This document shows positions 7,447-16,084 of a stretch of 30,717 nucleotides of DNA, piece after piece. Location: assembly GCA_043781855.1 (NCBI GenBank), contig JAYWBB010000118.1, positions 1 through 30,717 of the forward strand, in the 5' to 3' direction. The position numbers and the translations under genes were made by a program. Positions within the stretch are counted from its first letter, which is position 1, and every line of letters begins with the position of its first letter. Source of the DNA: Nevskia sp043781855. Lineage in GTDB: Bacteria; Pseudomonadota; Gammaproteobacteria; Nevskiales; Nevskiaceae. Under the pieces are notes generated by a model, which saw only the letters and a list, made by a program, of their open reading frames with translations, had not been told where the DNA came from and ran no database searches.

Positions 7447-8592
7447 GTGTACGGATATCTGATACTCGGGCTGGTTTCCAGCCTCTGGCTGACGTGGCTG
7501 ACCATCGGCATTTCGCGTCGTCATTGTTTCGGCGTCGACGAAGCCGCCGGCGTCCAGAAATTTCATAGTCATTGGGTGCCCCGGCTCGGGGGGATCCCGA
7601 TATTCGGCTCTTTCATCAGCACCTTGCTGCTCGCGGCCTGGATGCTCGATACCCATGTCGATTCGACGACGCGGCTCCTGGTCTGCGTGCTTCCGGCGTT
7701 CGGAATCGGCCTGATTGAGGATGTCACGCGCAAAGCCGGCGTACTTTCGCGTTTGTTGATGACGATGGTAGCTGCGGCAATTGGCTGGTGGCTGCTCGAA
7801 GGGCAGCTCGACCGGATCGATATTCCGGGTGTCGACAGCCTGCTGGCCGGCGCCGGGTTCCTCAGCTTCGCGCTGACCTTGATCGCGGCGGGCGGCGTGG
7901 CGCATGCCGTCAACATCATCGATGGCTACAACGGGCTGAGCGGCTTCTTCGCCTGCCTGGCGTTCGCCGGCCTCGCCGTCGTGGCCTTGCAGGTGGGCGA
8001 TGAGTTCGTGTTCCGCGCGGCTGCGGTCGGTGCGGTGTCGATGCTCGGGTTCCTGGCCTGGAATTTCCCGTTCGGGCGCATCTTCCTTGGCGACGCAGGC
8101 GCTTATTTCGCCGGGTTTCTGCTGGCCGAGTTGTCGATCCTGCTGGTGCACCGGAACCCGGGCGTTTCGGCCTGGTGCCCGATGTTGATGATGATTTACC
8201 CGGTCTGGGAGACGCTGTTCTCGATACTGCGGCGCTCCGGCGGGGGCTTGCGGCGCATCGGACAACCGGACGCACTGCACCTGCATCAGCTGGTCTACCG
8301 GCGCTTGATCAAGCGCTACGTCGGCTCTAAAAACCCGGATCACATGATCCTGCGCAATTCGCTGACGTCGGTCTATCTCTGGGTGCTCGTGCTTCTGAGC
8401 ATCATCCCGGCGGTATTGTTCTACGACAACCGCGCCGTATTGACCTTTCTCTGCGCCTGCTTCGCACTGTCCTATCTGTTGATCTACGGCCGCATCGTGC
8501 GTTTCCAGGTGCCGCGCTGGATCGTTGCGAAGCCGATGGCCGATGGCGTTGCGCTGGAGTCCGAAGCCGAGAAAGAAACGGCGGAAAGCTGA
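7447..8592 (+). CDS. WecA-family polyprenyl-phosphate sugar-1-phosphate transferase
   Basis: A 381-residue polytopic inner membrane enzyme of the GT4/MraY-WecA family. It should transfer a HexNAc-1-phosphate (or related sugar) from its UDP-sugar to undecaprenyl phosphate, the first step of surface glycan assembly. Motifs in order: PRLGGIPI near residue 45, IEDVTRK near 90 (the usual first Asp of the DD pair is Glu), NIIDGYNGLSG at 156-166, FLGDAGAYFAGF at 213-224, and the cytoplasmic HLHQLVYRR at 278-286, the counterpart of the HIHH loop. The start is a GTG preceded by AGGGAGCG. The C-terminal 70 residues carry two extra hydrophobic segments and a charged tail. It may well prime the polymer built by the genes upstream, which contain no other initiating transferase. 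Confidence 0.9.
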   Translation: MYGYLILGLVSSLWLTWLTIGISRRHCFGVDEAAGVQKFHSHWVPRLGGIPIFGSFISTLLLAAWMLDTHVDSTTRLLVCVLPAFGIGLIEDVTRKAGVLSRLLMTMVAAAIGWWLLEGQLDRIDIPGVDSLLAGAGFLSFALTLIAAGGVAHAVNIIDGYNGLSGFFACLAFAGLAVVALQVGDEFVFRAAAVGAVSMLGFLAWNFPFGRIFLGDAGAYFAGFLLAELSILLVHRNPGVSAWCPMLMMIYPVWETLFSILRRSGGGLRRIGQPDALHLHQLVYRRLIKRYVGSKNPDHMILRNSLTSVYLWVLVLLSIIPAVLFYDNRAVLTFLCACFALSYLLIYGRIVRFQVPRWIVAKPMADGVALESEAEKETAES

Positions 8593-8637
8593 GTAGAAAG
8601 CCCTTCTTCCCGAGGGAAAAGGGAGACACGGCGCAAT

Positions 8638-9618
8638 TCAGAGGCTCTTTGAGTGAGGCTCGCGGAGCACCCGCTCGAAGTACGGAATCGCAAGCTTGAG
8701 TCCGTCGCGCAGCGAGATGCCCGGTTCCCAGCCAAGTTGCGTCCGCGCCAGCGTGATATCGGGTTTGCGCTGACGCGGGTCATCGGGTGGGAGCGGTTGA
8801 AGTTCGATCATCGATTTCGCGCCGGTGAGTTCGATGACCAGTTCGGCGAGTTGCCGGATGGTGAACTCGGTCGGGTTGCCGAGGTTGATCGGCCCTGTGA
8901 TCCCTGTCGGCGCATTCATGAGCTTCATCAGGCCATCGACGAGATCGTCGACGAAGCAGAACGAGCGCGTCTGCTGGCCTTCGCCGTAGAGCGTGATCGG
9001 CCGGCCAAGCAGGGCCTGCATGATGAAGTTCGAGACCACGCGGCCATCGTTGGGATGCATGTTCGGGCCATAGGTGTTGAAGATGCGCGCAACCTTGATC
9101 TCCACCTGATGCTGGCGGTGGTAGTCGAAGAACAGGGTTTCGGCGCAGCGCTTGCCTTCGTCGTAGCAGGAGCGGAGGCCGATCGGATTGACGTGGCCCC
9201 AGTAGTGCTCGGGCTGCGGATGGACTTCCGGGTCGCCGTAGACTTCGCTGGTCGAGGCCTGGAGGATGCGGCACTTCAGGCGCTTGGCAAGGCCGAGCAT
9301 GTTGATCGCGCCGTGCACACTGGTTTTGGTCGTCTGCACCGGGTCGAATTGGTAATGCACGGGGCTGGCCGGGCAGGCGAGGTTATAGATCTGGTCGACC
9401 TCGACGAACAGCGGTAGCGTGACGTCGTGGCGCAGCAGCTCGAAGCGGGGGTGGGCCAAAAAGGGCGCGAGGTTCTCGCGCGAACCGGTGTAGAAGTTGT
9501 CGACGCAGAGCACTTCCTGGCCTTCGGCGATCAGCCGCGCGCATAAGTGCGAGCCAATGAAGCCGGCGCCTCCGGTGACCAGCACGCGCCTGGGGCCGAA
9601 CTCTCGCGTTGTTCCCAT
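8638..9618 (-). CDS. uxs: UDP-glucuronate decarboxylase (UDP-xylose synthase)
   Basis: A 326-residue short-chain dehydrogenase/reductase of the extended type. It decarboxylates UDP-glucuronate to UDP-xylose through a 4-keto intermediate, with NAD as recycled cofactor. Seen: the NAD-binding GGAGFIG at 16-22, the UXS-specific ACPASPVHYQFDPVQTTKTS at 81-100, STSEVYGDPEVHPQ with the catalytic Ser/Thr, Y152-x3-K156, and RIFNTYGPNMHPNDGRVVSN. Length matches bacterial UXS. The ATG is preceded by GGAGGA with 9-nt spacing. It converges on the WecA-like gene and is divergent from feoA. It presumably supplies a pentose donor to the polysaccharide locus, although none of the glycosyltransferases can be assigned as a xylosyltransferase. 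Confidence 0.93.
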   Translation of the reverse strand: MGTTREFGPRRVLVTGGAGFIGSHLCARLIAEGQEVLCVDNFYTGSRENLAPFLAHPRFELLRHDVTLPLFVEVDQIYNLACPASPVHYQFDPVQTTKTSVHGAINMLGLAKRLKCRILQASTSEVYGDPEVHPQPEHYWGHVNPIGLRSCYDEGKRCAETLFFDYHRQHQVEIKVARIFNTYGPNMHPNDGRVVSNFIMQALLGRPITLYGEGQQTRSFCFVDDLVDGLMKLMNAPTGITGPINLGNPTEFTIRQLAELVIELTGAKSMIELQPLPPDDPRQRKPDITLARTQLGWEPGISLRDGLKLAIPYFERVLREPHSKSL

Positions 9619-9711
9619 GCCGACGATTCCTCCAATGAGTGCCCGCGATTCTCTGCGATTGCCAGACGTTTAGCACGCGACGACGGGCGCGCGGCAAACC
9701 AGATTGCGAAT

Positions 9712-9742
9712 TTGTCCAGGCTGACTGCGATTGCGCTATTAT
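9712..9742 (+). promoter_or_regulatory. Putative sigma-70 promoter of the feo operon
   Basis: TTGTCC (9712-9717) and TATTAT (9737-9742) separated by 19 nt, slightly long. The -10 box lies immediately upstream of the Fur box, a usual arrangement for iron-repressed promoters. Confidence 0.45.
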
Positions 9743-9743
9743 C

Positions 9744-9762
9744 GGGAATCATTCTCATTATC
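9744..9762. promoter_or_regulatory. Fur box upstream of feoA
   Basis: The 19-mer GGGAATCATTCTCATTATC matches the classical Fur consensus (GATAATGATWATCATTATC) at 15 of 19 positions, with the right half nearly perfect. It directly follows the putative -10 box and ends 14 nt before the feoA start, so Fe(II)-Fur binding should block transcription of feoAB. Confidence 0.75.
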
Positions 9763-9776
9763 TTTTCGGAACGACC

Positions 9777-10025
9777 TTGGAACAGCGGCTGCGAGATTTG
9801 ACGCCGGATACCGAAGCGCTGGTCGCCCGGGTCGAGGGCGTGCGGCACGACGATCCGATCGCCATGCGCCTGCGCGATCTCGGTTTTGTGCCGGGCGAGG
9901 CGGTGCGTATCGTCGCGAAAGGGCCTGTCGGCGCCGATCCGCTCTTGGTCCAGATCGGCTTTACCCGCTTCGCTCTGCGGCGCGCGGAAGCCGCGCGCGT
10001 ATTCGTTCGTCCGGCGGCCGCGTAA
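9777..10025 (+). CDS. feoA: Ferrous iron transport protein A
   Basis: An 82-residue SH3-like cytosolic protein that assists FeoB in Fe(II) uptake. Recognisable by the FeoA core: ARVEGVRHDDPIAMRLRDLG, FVPGEAVRIVAKGP and DPLLVQIGFTRFALRRAEA, i.e. the RLxxLGhxPG and G..halR..eA signatures. No ATG or GTG fits near the conserved start; a TTG at 9777 with GGA about 7 nt upstream gives the expected length, and the longer frame upstream would run through the promoter and Fur box. The gene ends 6 nt before feoB. It is controlled by the Fur box at 9744-9762. Confidence 0.85.
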   Translation: MEQRLRDLTPDTEALVARVEGVRHDDPIAMRLRDLGFVPGEAVRIVAKGPVGADPLLVQIGFTRFALRRAEAARVFVRPAAA

Positions 10026-10031
10026 CGCGCC

Positions 10032-11857
<1,826 letters not shown>

Positions 11858-11861
<4 letters not shown>

Positions 11862-12172
11862 CGACCTATGGCGTCATCGAATTCATCGTGATCGCACTTG
11901 CCGTCGGCGCCAGCCTCAATCACGTTCTGCGCCAGTACGTGCCTGGCGCGCACCGTCAGGCACGACGCTGGCTGTCTGCTGCGCTGGGCATGAAGTCTGG
12001 AGCGGCCGTTGCCGCCGAATCCGGCTGCGACAGCGGCTGCGGCGCCTGTTCCGGCTGCGGAACGACAGCGAGCGTCCCGACGCCGGAGAAATCCGGCGAA
12101 CAACCGCTCGTATTCCGGGCGGGAAACAAGGTGGTGGCTAGCGGCGGGATCGAACCGCCGACCTCGGCATGA
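11858..12172 (+). CDS. FeoB-associated Cys-rich membrane protein (DUF6587-like)
   Basis: A 104-residue protein translationally coupled to feoB by an ATGA overlap. It has one N-terminal transmembrane helix (about residues 6-22), a basic stretch, then the Cys-rich CDSGCGACSGCG near residues 57-68. Small proteins with one helix and a Cys/Gly cluster regularly follow feoB in Proteobacteria and are thought to support iron handling; the function here is inferred from position. The last dozen residues (ASGGIEPPTSA) are the translation of a tRNA 3' half, because the frame runs into the tRNA-Met fragment at 12132-12176 and stops inside it. The natural C-terminus was therefore probably replaced when a mobile element inserted. 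Confidence 0.7.
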
Positions 12173-12176
12173 TGAG
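12132..12176 (-). repeat. tRNA-Met 3'-half duplicate (attachment-site remnant)
   Basis: Forty-five bases identical at 42 positions to 13498-13542, the 3' half of the intact tRNA-Met gene from the anticodon loop through the encoded CCA, in the same orientation. Mismatches at 12142, 12166 and 12171. The 5' half of a tRNA is absent, so this is the distal attachment site of an element that used tRNA-Met as target. Confidence 0.88.
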
Positions 12177-12331
12177 AGCGAGGTAGATGGTTCGTTTTAT
12201 ATTTGTTAAACAGCCACTTGCGACGCTTTCCAAAACTCGCTGTGCCCGATTTGTGACACAGAACTGGTATTGAAACGGGCGTTGGCCGTGCCACACAGCC
12301 CAGACCAAGCACCGACCACCTTCTAAGCTGA

Positions 12332-12356
12332 CATCCGGGATGCCGGAATCCGGCAT
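12332..12356. promoter_or_regulatory. Palindromic operator of the toxin-antitoxin operon
   Basis: Two palindromes overlap: CATCCGGGATG (12332-12342) and ATGCCGGAATCCGGCAT (12340-12356), each perfect around one central base. The second touches a -10-like CATAAT (12354-12359). Autorepression by the AbrB-type antitoxin through such sites is usual for the family. The antitoxin ATG follows 26 nt later with GGAGAA as ribosome binding site. Confidence 0.6.
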
Positions 12357-12382
12357 AATGCAACCATCACCGGAGAACAGCT

Positions 12383-12643
12383 ATGGAACTCGTCAAACTC
12401 GGCAAGAAAGGGCAGGTCACGATCCCGAAGGCGATTCTGCGCTCGGTTGGTCTCGCCGATGAATCACCGCTCCTGGTCGAAACCACGCGCGACGGCGCGA
12501 TCGTGCTTCGGCGTGCCGCTGTGTATCCGATCGAGATGTACACGGAGGAGCGCATCGCGGAGTTCGAGACTGAAAACGCGGTTCCCGCAGCACTCCTCGC
12601 TAAAGTTGACCGCGCGATTGCGAAGAAAAAGCAGCGCAGCTGA
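12383..12643 (+). CDS. AbrB/MazE-type (SpoVT-AbrB fold) antitoxin
   Basis: An 86-residue antitoxin. Residues 1-45 form a swapped-hairpin AbrB DNA-binding domain, with the family-typical VKLGKKGQVTIPKAILRSVG followed by DESPLLVETTRDGAIVLRR. The C-terminal part (YTEERIAEFETENAVPAAL) is acidic and should wrap the PIN toxin. Clear ribosome binding site GGAGAA and overlapping palindromic operator upstream. Its TGA overlaps the toxin ATG by one base (TGATG), giving coupled translation. It lies inside the remnant element at tRNA-Met, where selection against loss of the pair may explain why it survived while the other cargo was deleted. Confidence 0.87.
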   Translation: MELVKLGKKGQVTIPKAILRSVGLADESPLLVETTRDGAIVLRRAAVYPIEMYTEERIAEFETENAVPAALLAKVDRAIAKKKQRS

Positions 12644-13059
12644 TGCGCATCTTTCTCGACGCGAACATCCTGTTCAGCGCCGCATACGCAAACAGCAGCA
12701 CTGCAGGCCGGCTCTTCGGGCTGCAAGCGGCTGGACTCTGCAAACTTGTGACCTCGGCTTACGCGCTCGATGAAGCTCGAAGGAATATTGCGGCGAAAAA
12801 GCCAAAGCAGTCAGTGGCGCTTGAAGTCTTTGCGGACCAGCTCGCGCTTATGCCGGAACCCTCACCCGATTTGACTGCGGAGGCGGTCAAGCTCGGACTG
12901 CCGGCCAAGGATGCTCCGGTTCTGGCTGCCGCAATCGCCGGCAAGGCAGATGCCCTCATCACTGGTGATCGTGCCCATTTCGGGCATCTCTACGATCAGA
13001 CTGTTTCGGGTGTCCGCGTGCTCAAGCTCGCCGACGCCTTCGCCCTGCTGGTACGGTAG
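12643..13059 (+). CDS. PIN-domain toxin (predicted ribonuclease)
   Basis: A 138-residue PIN-domain protein, predicted metal-dependent RNase and toxin partner of the preceding antitoxin. The acidic site is readable: Asp6 in IFLDANILFSA, an acidic residue near 43 (DEARRN), and the C-terminal cluster LPAKDAPVLAAAIAGKADALITGDRAHF with Asp in KDAPVL and in TGDRAHF. All catalytic positions appear intact, so the toxin is probably functional. The C-terminus (SGVRVLKLADAFALL) resembles the substrate-site strand of type II PIN toxins. The target RNA is unknown. Promoter and operator are shared with the antitoxin. Confidence 0.88.
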   Translation: MRIFLDANILFSAAYANSSTAGRLFGLQAAGLCKLVTSAYALDEARRNIAAKKPKQSVALEVFADQLALMPEPSPDLTAEAVKLGLPAKDAPVLAAAIAGKADALITGDRAHFGHLYDQTVSGVRVLKLADAFALLVR

Positions 13060-13161
13060 GCGGGCGAGTTTGCGCGCGATCTCGATAACAATTAAATCAT
13101 CGGTTCGCGACAGCGAGTCGATACGACCGTGACCGGTCCAACAACGCCGCAGGGAACGTGA

Positions 13162-13443
13162 TTGCCAGACAAAGAAGCCACTGCCCGCATCAAGATCAAC
13201 AAGCTGCTTGAAGCGGCCGGGTGGCGGTTCTTTGCAGATGGGGACGCGCCCGCCAACATCCGGCTCGAACCCAGCGTCAAGCTCAAGTCGATTGACCTTG
13301 AGGAGATGGGCGGCTGGCGCTCTCACGACATGGTGCTTCGATATTCGCACCTGTCCGCAGAGCATCTGCTGAATCACGCTGAGCGCATTGCGCGACCGGG
13401 AAACCACTCGAAGCCGGCTGTGCCCGAGTTATGTCACAACTGA
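13162..13443 (+). pseudogene. HsdR N-terminus / tyrosine recombinase C-terminus chimera
   Basis: A 93-codon frame from a TTG with AGGGA upstream. Residues 2-42 (with KEATARIKINKLLEAAGW and ANIRLEPSVK) look like the extreme N-terminus of a type I restriction HsdR subunit. Residues 43-78 (DLEEMGGWRSHDMVLRYSHL) are the last box of a phage-type tyrosine recombinase, including the nucleophilic Tyr61. The two families are unrelated, so an in-frame deletion must have joined hsdR to int, removing most of both. The integrase part lies 55 nt from the tRNA-Met 3' end, the expected place for the integrase of this island. The product can have neither parental activity. The HsdR assignment rests on short similarity from memory and needs a search. 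Confidence 0.65.
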
Positions 13444-13497
13444 GGCGCAGCGAGCTTTCGTCAACGGTCTTTGTAGACCGTAACTTATTGATTTAAA

Positions 13498-13574
13498 TGG
13501 TGGCTAGAGGCGGGATCGAACCGCCGACCTCAGCATTATGAGTGCCGCGCTCTAACCATCTGAGCTACCTAGCC
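13498..13574 (-). tRNA. tRNA-Met (CAT), elongator type
   Basis: A 77-nt cloverleaf read on the minus strand: acceptor GGCTAGG / TCTAGCC (one G-U pair at 7-66), D arm GCTC..GAGC, anticodon stem CGGCA / TGCTG with loop CTCATAA (anticodon CAT), variable AGGTC, T arm GGCGG TTCGATC CCGCC, discriminator A and encoded CCA. Its overall similarity to the Escherichia coli elongator methionine tRNA, rather than initiator, is clear from the G1-C72 pair and loop sequence. The 3' half is repeated at 12132-12176. Confidence 0.95.
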
Positions 13575-13587
13575 ACGCGAGCGGCGG

Positions 13588-13616
13588 ATTGTATGAGGTT
13601 CGTCGGGGCGCGTAAA
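13588..13616 (-). promoter_or_regulatory. Promoter of tRNA-Met
   Basis: On the minus strand TTTACG (13616-13611), 17-nt spacer, TACAAT (13593-13588). The -10 box ends 13 nt upstream of the mature 5' end. Confidence 0.6.
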
Positions 13617-13770
13617 CGGCGGCGGTGCCCGCTGGATCGTTTGTTCGCGGCTGCGGCGCAGCCGGGACGGGCCGTTTCAGTCGTGATTCCTCTCCCTCCA
13701 GGAGAAACGTGAACGGTCCGGAACTTTCGATCCGGACGAGTCCGTTGTCCGGGCGGCCCTGCCTCGCAGG

Positions 13771-13797
13771 AAAAAAGCCCTTTACTTATTCAAGGCT
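13771..13797 (-). terminator. Probable terminator of the TonB-C-like gene pair
   Basis: On the minus strand AGCCTT pairs with AAGGGCT (one bulged base) around an approximately 9-nt loop and is followed by a run of T (complement of 13771-13776). The stem overlaps the stop codon of the upstream gene. Confidence 0.5.
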
Positions 13798-14294
13798 CAA
13801 GGCTCGAAATTGAAATAGACCGGAAAGTCCATCGCGCACGGCGTCCCATCGCAAAGCCCGGGCTTGTATTTCGTTTTGATCAGGCTGAAGCCCAGCGGCG
13901 CCTTCGCCATCTCGTTCGGAATCTGGATGATCGAGACGGTGTGCGCATCGCCGTGCTCGTCGACGTGGGCGACCGCGAGCATGAGTCCTTCCATGCGCAG
14001 TTTTTTCTGGATCTTGGCGATGTCCGCAAACAGTTCGCGCAGGCCGTTGGCGGGATACGGCGGCTCGTCGCGCTCGTCGAGATCCTCGTACCAGGTCCGG
14101 AAGTGCTGCTGTTCGACAGCCGTCATTTCGCCGTAGCGCTTTTCGTAGGACGGCGCGAACGTCGTCGCCTGCCAGGGAATCCACTTGCCGGTGATCGCGC
14201 CCTTTTGCGCGACAAAGGTGTCGTCGGCGGCGAGCCCGATGCCACAGTTGGCGATGACCAGCGCGGCGACGGCACTCAGGAAATGTCCGGGCAT
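13797..14294 (-). CDS. Exported TonB-C-like protein, second of a tandem pair
   Basis: A 165-residue exported protein. Residues 1-23 form a signal peptide (hydrophobic FLSAVAALVIANCGIGLA, cleavage likely before ADD). The C-terminus SLIKTKYKPGLCDGTPCAMDFPVYFNFEP resembles the last strands of a TonB C-terminal domain (FKPA.C.G.PV....V.F), without the N-terminal TonB helix and Pro-rich linker. It is a clear paralogue of the product of 14298-14786: both share E-x7-WY-x2-L, DEPPYPANG / DEPPFPVNG, AHVD.HG/ARG, TVSI, KYKPG.C.G.PCAMDFP and N-F-E. Two conserved Cys in the C-terminal motif may form a disulfide. It starts 3 nt after the upstream stop, so the two form one operon. Function unknown. Confidence 0.75.
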   Translation of the reverse strand: MPGHFLSAVAALVIANCGIGLAADDTFVAQKGAITGKWIPWQATTFAPSYEKRYGEMTAVEQQHFRTWYEDLDERDEPPYPANGLRELFADIAKIQKKLRMEGLMLAVAHVDEHGDAHTVSIIQIPNEMAKAPLGFSLIKTKYKPGLCDGTPCAMDFPVYFNFEP

Positions 14295-14297
14295 GAC

Positions 14298-14786
14298 TTA
14301 CTCGAAGTTGACGTCGATCGGGAAATCCATCGCGCAGGGCTTGCCGCTGCATCGGCCGGGCTTGTACTTCGTCTCGATCAGGATTGCGGCCAGCACATTC
14401 TTCAGGCGGTCGTCGGGGATCGCGTAGATCGACACCGTCGCCGCGTGGCCCCTGGCGTCGACATGGGCCGCCGCGAAGAAGCGGCCCTTGACGTGCGCCT
14501 TCTGCTGCACTTTCGCGACGTTCTCCGATATTTCCTTCATGCCGTTGACCGGAAACGGCGGCTCGTCGCCGGCCGGGAGGTTGTCGTACCAGCCGCGCAC
14601 GACGTCCTTCTCCGCCTCGGTCAGCCGTTCGTAGGGTTTGTCGAGAATCCTGCTCGTGTCGGGTTCGCCCGGAATTGCCCGCGTGCCGATCTTCGGAATG
14701 CGCAGGTCGGCAGTGCCCTGCGCGAGCGCGACCGTGCTGAAGCAGCCCGCGAGGAGGATTGCCGGAATCTGAAAGCGTAAGCGCAT
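14298..14786 (-). CDS. Exported TonB-C-like protein, first of a tandem pair
   Basis: A 162-residue exported protein, paralogue of the gene 3 nt downstream. The N-terminus (FQIPAILLAGCFSTVALAQG) can be read as a signal peptidase I substrate cut after ALA, or as a short lipoprotein signal with lipobox LAGC and Cys15; sequence alone does not decide. The C-terminal ILIETKYKPGRCSGKPCAMDFPIDVNFE has the look of a TonB C-terminal half-domain. The middle carries LTEAEKDVVRGWYDNLPAGDEPPFPVNG, nearly matched by the paralogue. Context gives no partner: ychF upstream is a housekeeping gene and tRNA-Met lies downstream. A periplasmic role is likely, energy transduction is not, because there is no ExbB/D-binding helix. 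Confidence 0.75.
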   Translation of the reverse strand: MRLRFQIPAILLAGCFSTVALAQGTADLRIPKIGTRAIPGEPDTSRILDKPYERLTEAEKDVVRGWYDNLPAGDEPPFPVNGMKEISENVAKVQQKAHVKGRFFAAAHVDARGHAATVSIYAIPDDRLKNVLAAILIETKYKPGRCSGKPCAMDFPIDVNFE

Positions 14787-14813
14787 GAGGGATCTGGTTC
14801 CGATTGAGTTGGG

Positions 14814-14848
14814 GCGCGTCGACCGACGCGCGGCGATGGCGAATTATG
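14814..14848 (-). promoter_or_regulatory. -10 element and perfect palindrome upstream of the TonB-C-like pair
   Basis: CATAAT on the minus strand (14848-14843) is followed by the inverted repeat GCGCGTCG-2nt-CGACGCGC (14831-14814), ending 28 nt before the start codon. The -35 region is weak. The palindrome would lie in the 5' leader or at the transcription start, as an operator or a strong hairpin. Confidence 0.4.
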
Positions 14849-14970
14849 CGAGGGAATCCTTGCGCAAGACAGACGGCACTTTCCCTGGACACGACTGGCA
14901 GAAAAAAGCCCCGCTGTCGCAGGATTTCAGGCCATAGGAAGTCACGAAAACGCTGTGCATCGCGAAACCG

Positions 14971-16062
14971 CTAGACGTTGAAGCGAAAGTGCATGACATC
15001 GCCTTCCTTGACGATGTAGTCCTTGCCTTCGAGGCGCCAGCGGCCGGCTTCCTTGGCGCCGGCTTCGCCTTTGTACTGGATGAAGTCGTCATAGGCGATG
15101 ACCTCGGCGCGGATGAAGCCGCGCTCGAAATCGGTGTGGATCACGCCGGCCGCCTGCGGCCCGGTGGCGCCGACCTTGACCGTCCAGGCACGGACTTCCT
15201 GGACGCCGGCAGTGAAGTAGGTCTGCAGGCCGAGCAGCGTGTAGGCGCTGCGGATCACGCGGTTCAGGCCGGGTTCTTTGAGGCCGAGCGATTCGAGGAA
15301 GTCCTTCTTGTCGGCGTCGTCGAGCTGCGCGATCTCGGCTTCGATCTGCGCGCAGACCACGACCACCTGCGCGCCTTCCTTCGCTGCGAGTGCCATGACG
15401 CTTTCCACGTATTCGTTGCCCCCGAGCCCGGTTTCATCGACGTTGGCGATGTACAGCGCCGGCTTCGCGGTGATCAACTGCAGGTCGCGGATGATCAGCT
15501 TTTCCTCGGCGTCCAGGCTTATGCCGCGAACGGCCTCGGCCTGGTTGAGATGGGCCTGCACGCGCTGCAATACCGCGCTGCGCGCGATTGCGGCGGCGTC
15601 GCCGGACTTGGCCAGCTTCATTGATCGCTCCAGCGCCTTGGTCACGCGCTCGAGATCGGCCAGCGCCAGTTCGGTGCCGATGACTTCGATATCGCGGATC
15701 GGGTCGACGCTGTCCATCACGTGGATGACGTCGTCGTTGACGAAACAGCGCACGACATGGGCGATCGCATCGGTCTCGCGGATGTGCGAGAGAAAGGCAT
15801 TGCCTTTGCCCTTGCCTTCGCTGGCGCCTTCGACGAGTCCGGCGATATCGACGAACTCCACCGTCGCCGGCAGCACGCGCTGCGGCTTGACGATGGCGGA
15901 GAGCGCGGCGAGGCGAGGGTCGGGTACACCGACCACGCCGACGTTCGGGTCGATCGTGCAGAACGGATAGTTTTCCGCCGCGATCTGCGCCTTGGTCAGC
16001 GCGTTGAACAGCGTCGACTTGCCGACGTTCGGGAGACCGACGATGCCGCATTGAATGCCCAT
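14971..16062 (-). CDS. ychF: Redox-regulated ATPase YchF (Obg family)
   Basis: A 363-residue P-loop NTPase, exactly the Escherichia coli length. Unlike other Obg GTPases, YchF prefers ATP; it binds ribosomes and is linked to oxidative-stress control and translation fidelity. Seen: G1 GLPNVGKST at 8-16, PFCTIDPNVG (switch I), DIAGLVEGASEGKGKGN (G3), NVDETG near residue 200 in place of a strict NKxD, and the C-terminal TGS-type domain ending FERGFIRAEVIAYDDF...EGDVMHFRFNV. The ATG at 16062 is chosen over an upstream frame start at 16200 because MGIQCGIVGLP is the family N-terminus and AAAGGA lies 8 nt upstream. It follows pth by 22 nt, the classical pair. Confidence 0.96.
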   Translation of the reverse strand: MGIQCGIVGLPNVGKSTLFNALTKAQIAAENYPFCTIDPNVGVVGVPDPRLAALSAIVKPQRVLPATVEFVDIAGLVEGASEGKGKGNAFLSHIRETDAIAHVVRCFVNDDVIHVMDSVDPIRDIEVIGTELALADLERVTKALERSMKLAKSGDAAAIARSAVLQRVQAHLNQAEAVRGISLDAEEKLIIRDLQLITAKPALYIANVDETGLGGNEYVESVMALAAKEGAQVVVVCAQIEAEIAQLDDADKKDFLESLGLKEPGLNRVIRSAYTLLGLQTYFTAGVQEVRAWTVKVGATGPQAAGVIHTDFERGFIRAEVIAYDDFIQYKGEAGAKEAGRWRLEGKDYIVKEGDVMHFRFNV

Positions 16063-16084
16063 GGATGATTCCTTTAGTACAACG

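Larger units (their letters stand above)
12132..13542. mobile_element. Degraded integrative element at tRNA-Met
   Basis: A segment of about 1.4 kb bounded by direct repeats of the tRNA-Met 3' half (12132-12176 and 13498-13542). It contains an AbrB/PIN toxin-antitoxin pair and, next to the intact tRNA, a fragment of a tyrosine recombinase fused to an HsdR-like N-terminus. This is the standard layout of a tRNA-targeted island (integrase beside the intact tRNA, partial tRNA copy at the far end) after loss of nearly all cargo. No complete integrase remains, so it should no longer excise by itself. Confidence 0.8.

Noticed and set aside
7366..8343. A 325-codon minus-strand frame
   Set aside because: Antisense to the WecA-like gene, whose motifs are unambiguous.
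8602..8622. Hairpin CCCTTCTTCCC / GGGAAAAGGG as a bidirectional terminator between convergent genes
   Set aside because: The stem is imperfect and no T-tract follows on either strand; it resembles the dispersed repeat at 22623 more than a terminator.
12239..12268. Partial similarity of GCTGTGCCCGA here to the end of the integrase remnant at 13421-13440, as a second integrase tail
   Set aside because: Only 11 bases match without interruption and the reading frames do not agree; too little to claim a repeat.
13648..13664. CGGCTGC-GGC-GCAGCCG hairpin as a terminator
   Set aside because: Perfect stem but no T-run on either strand and a better terminator lies at 13771-13797.
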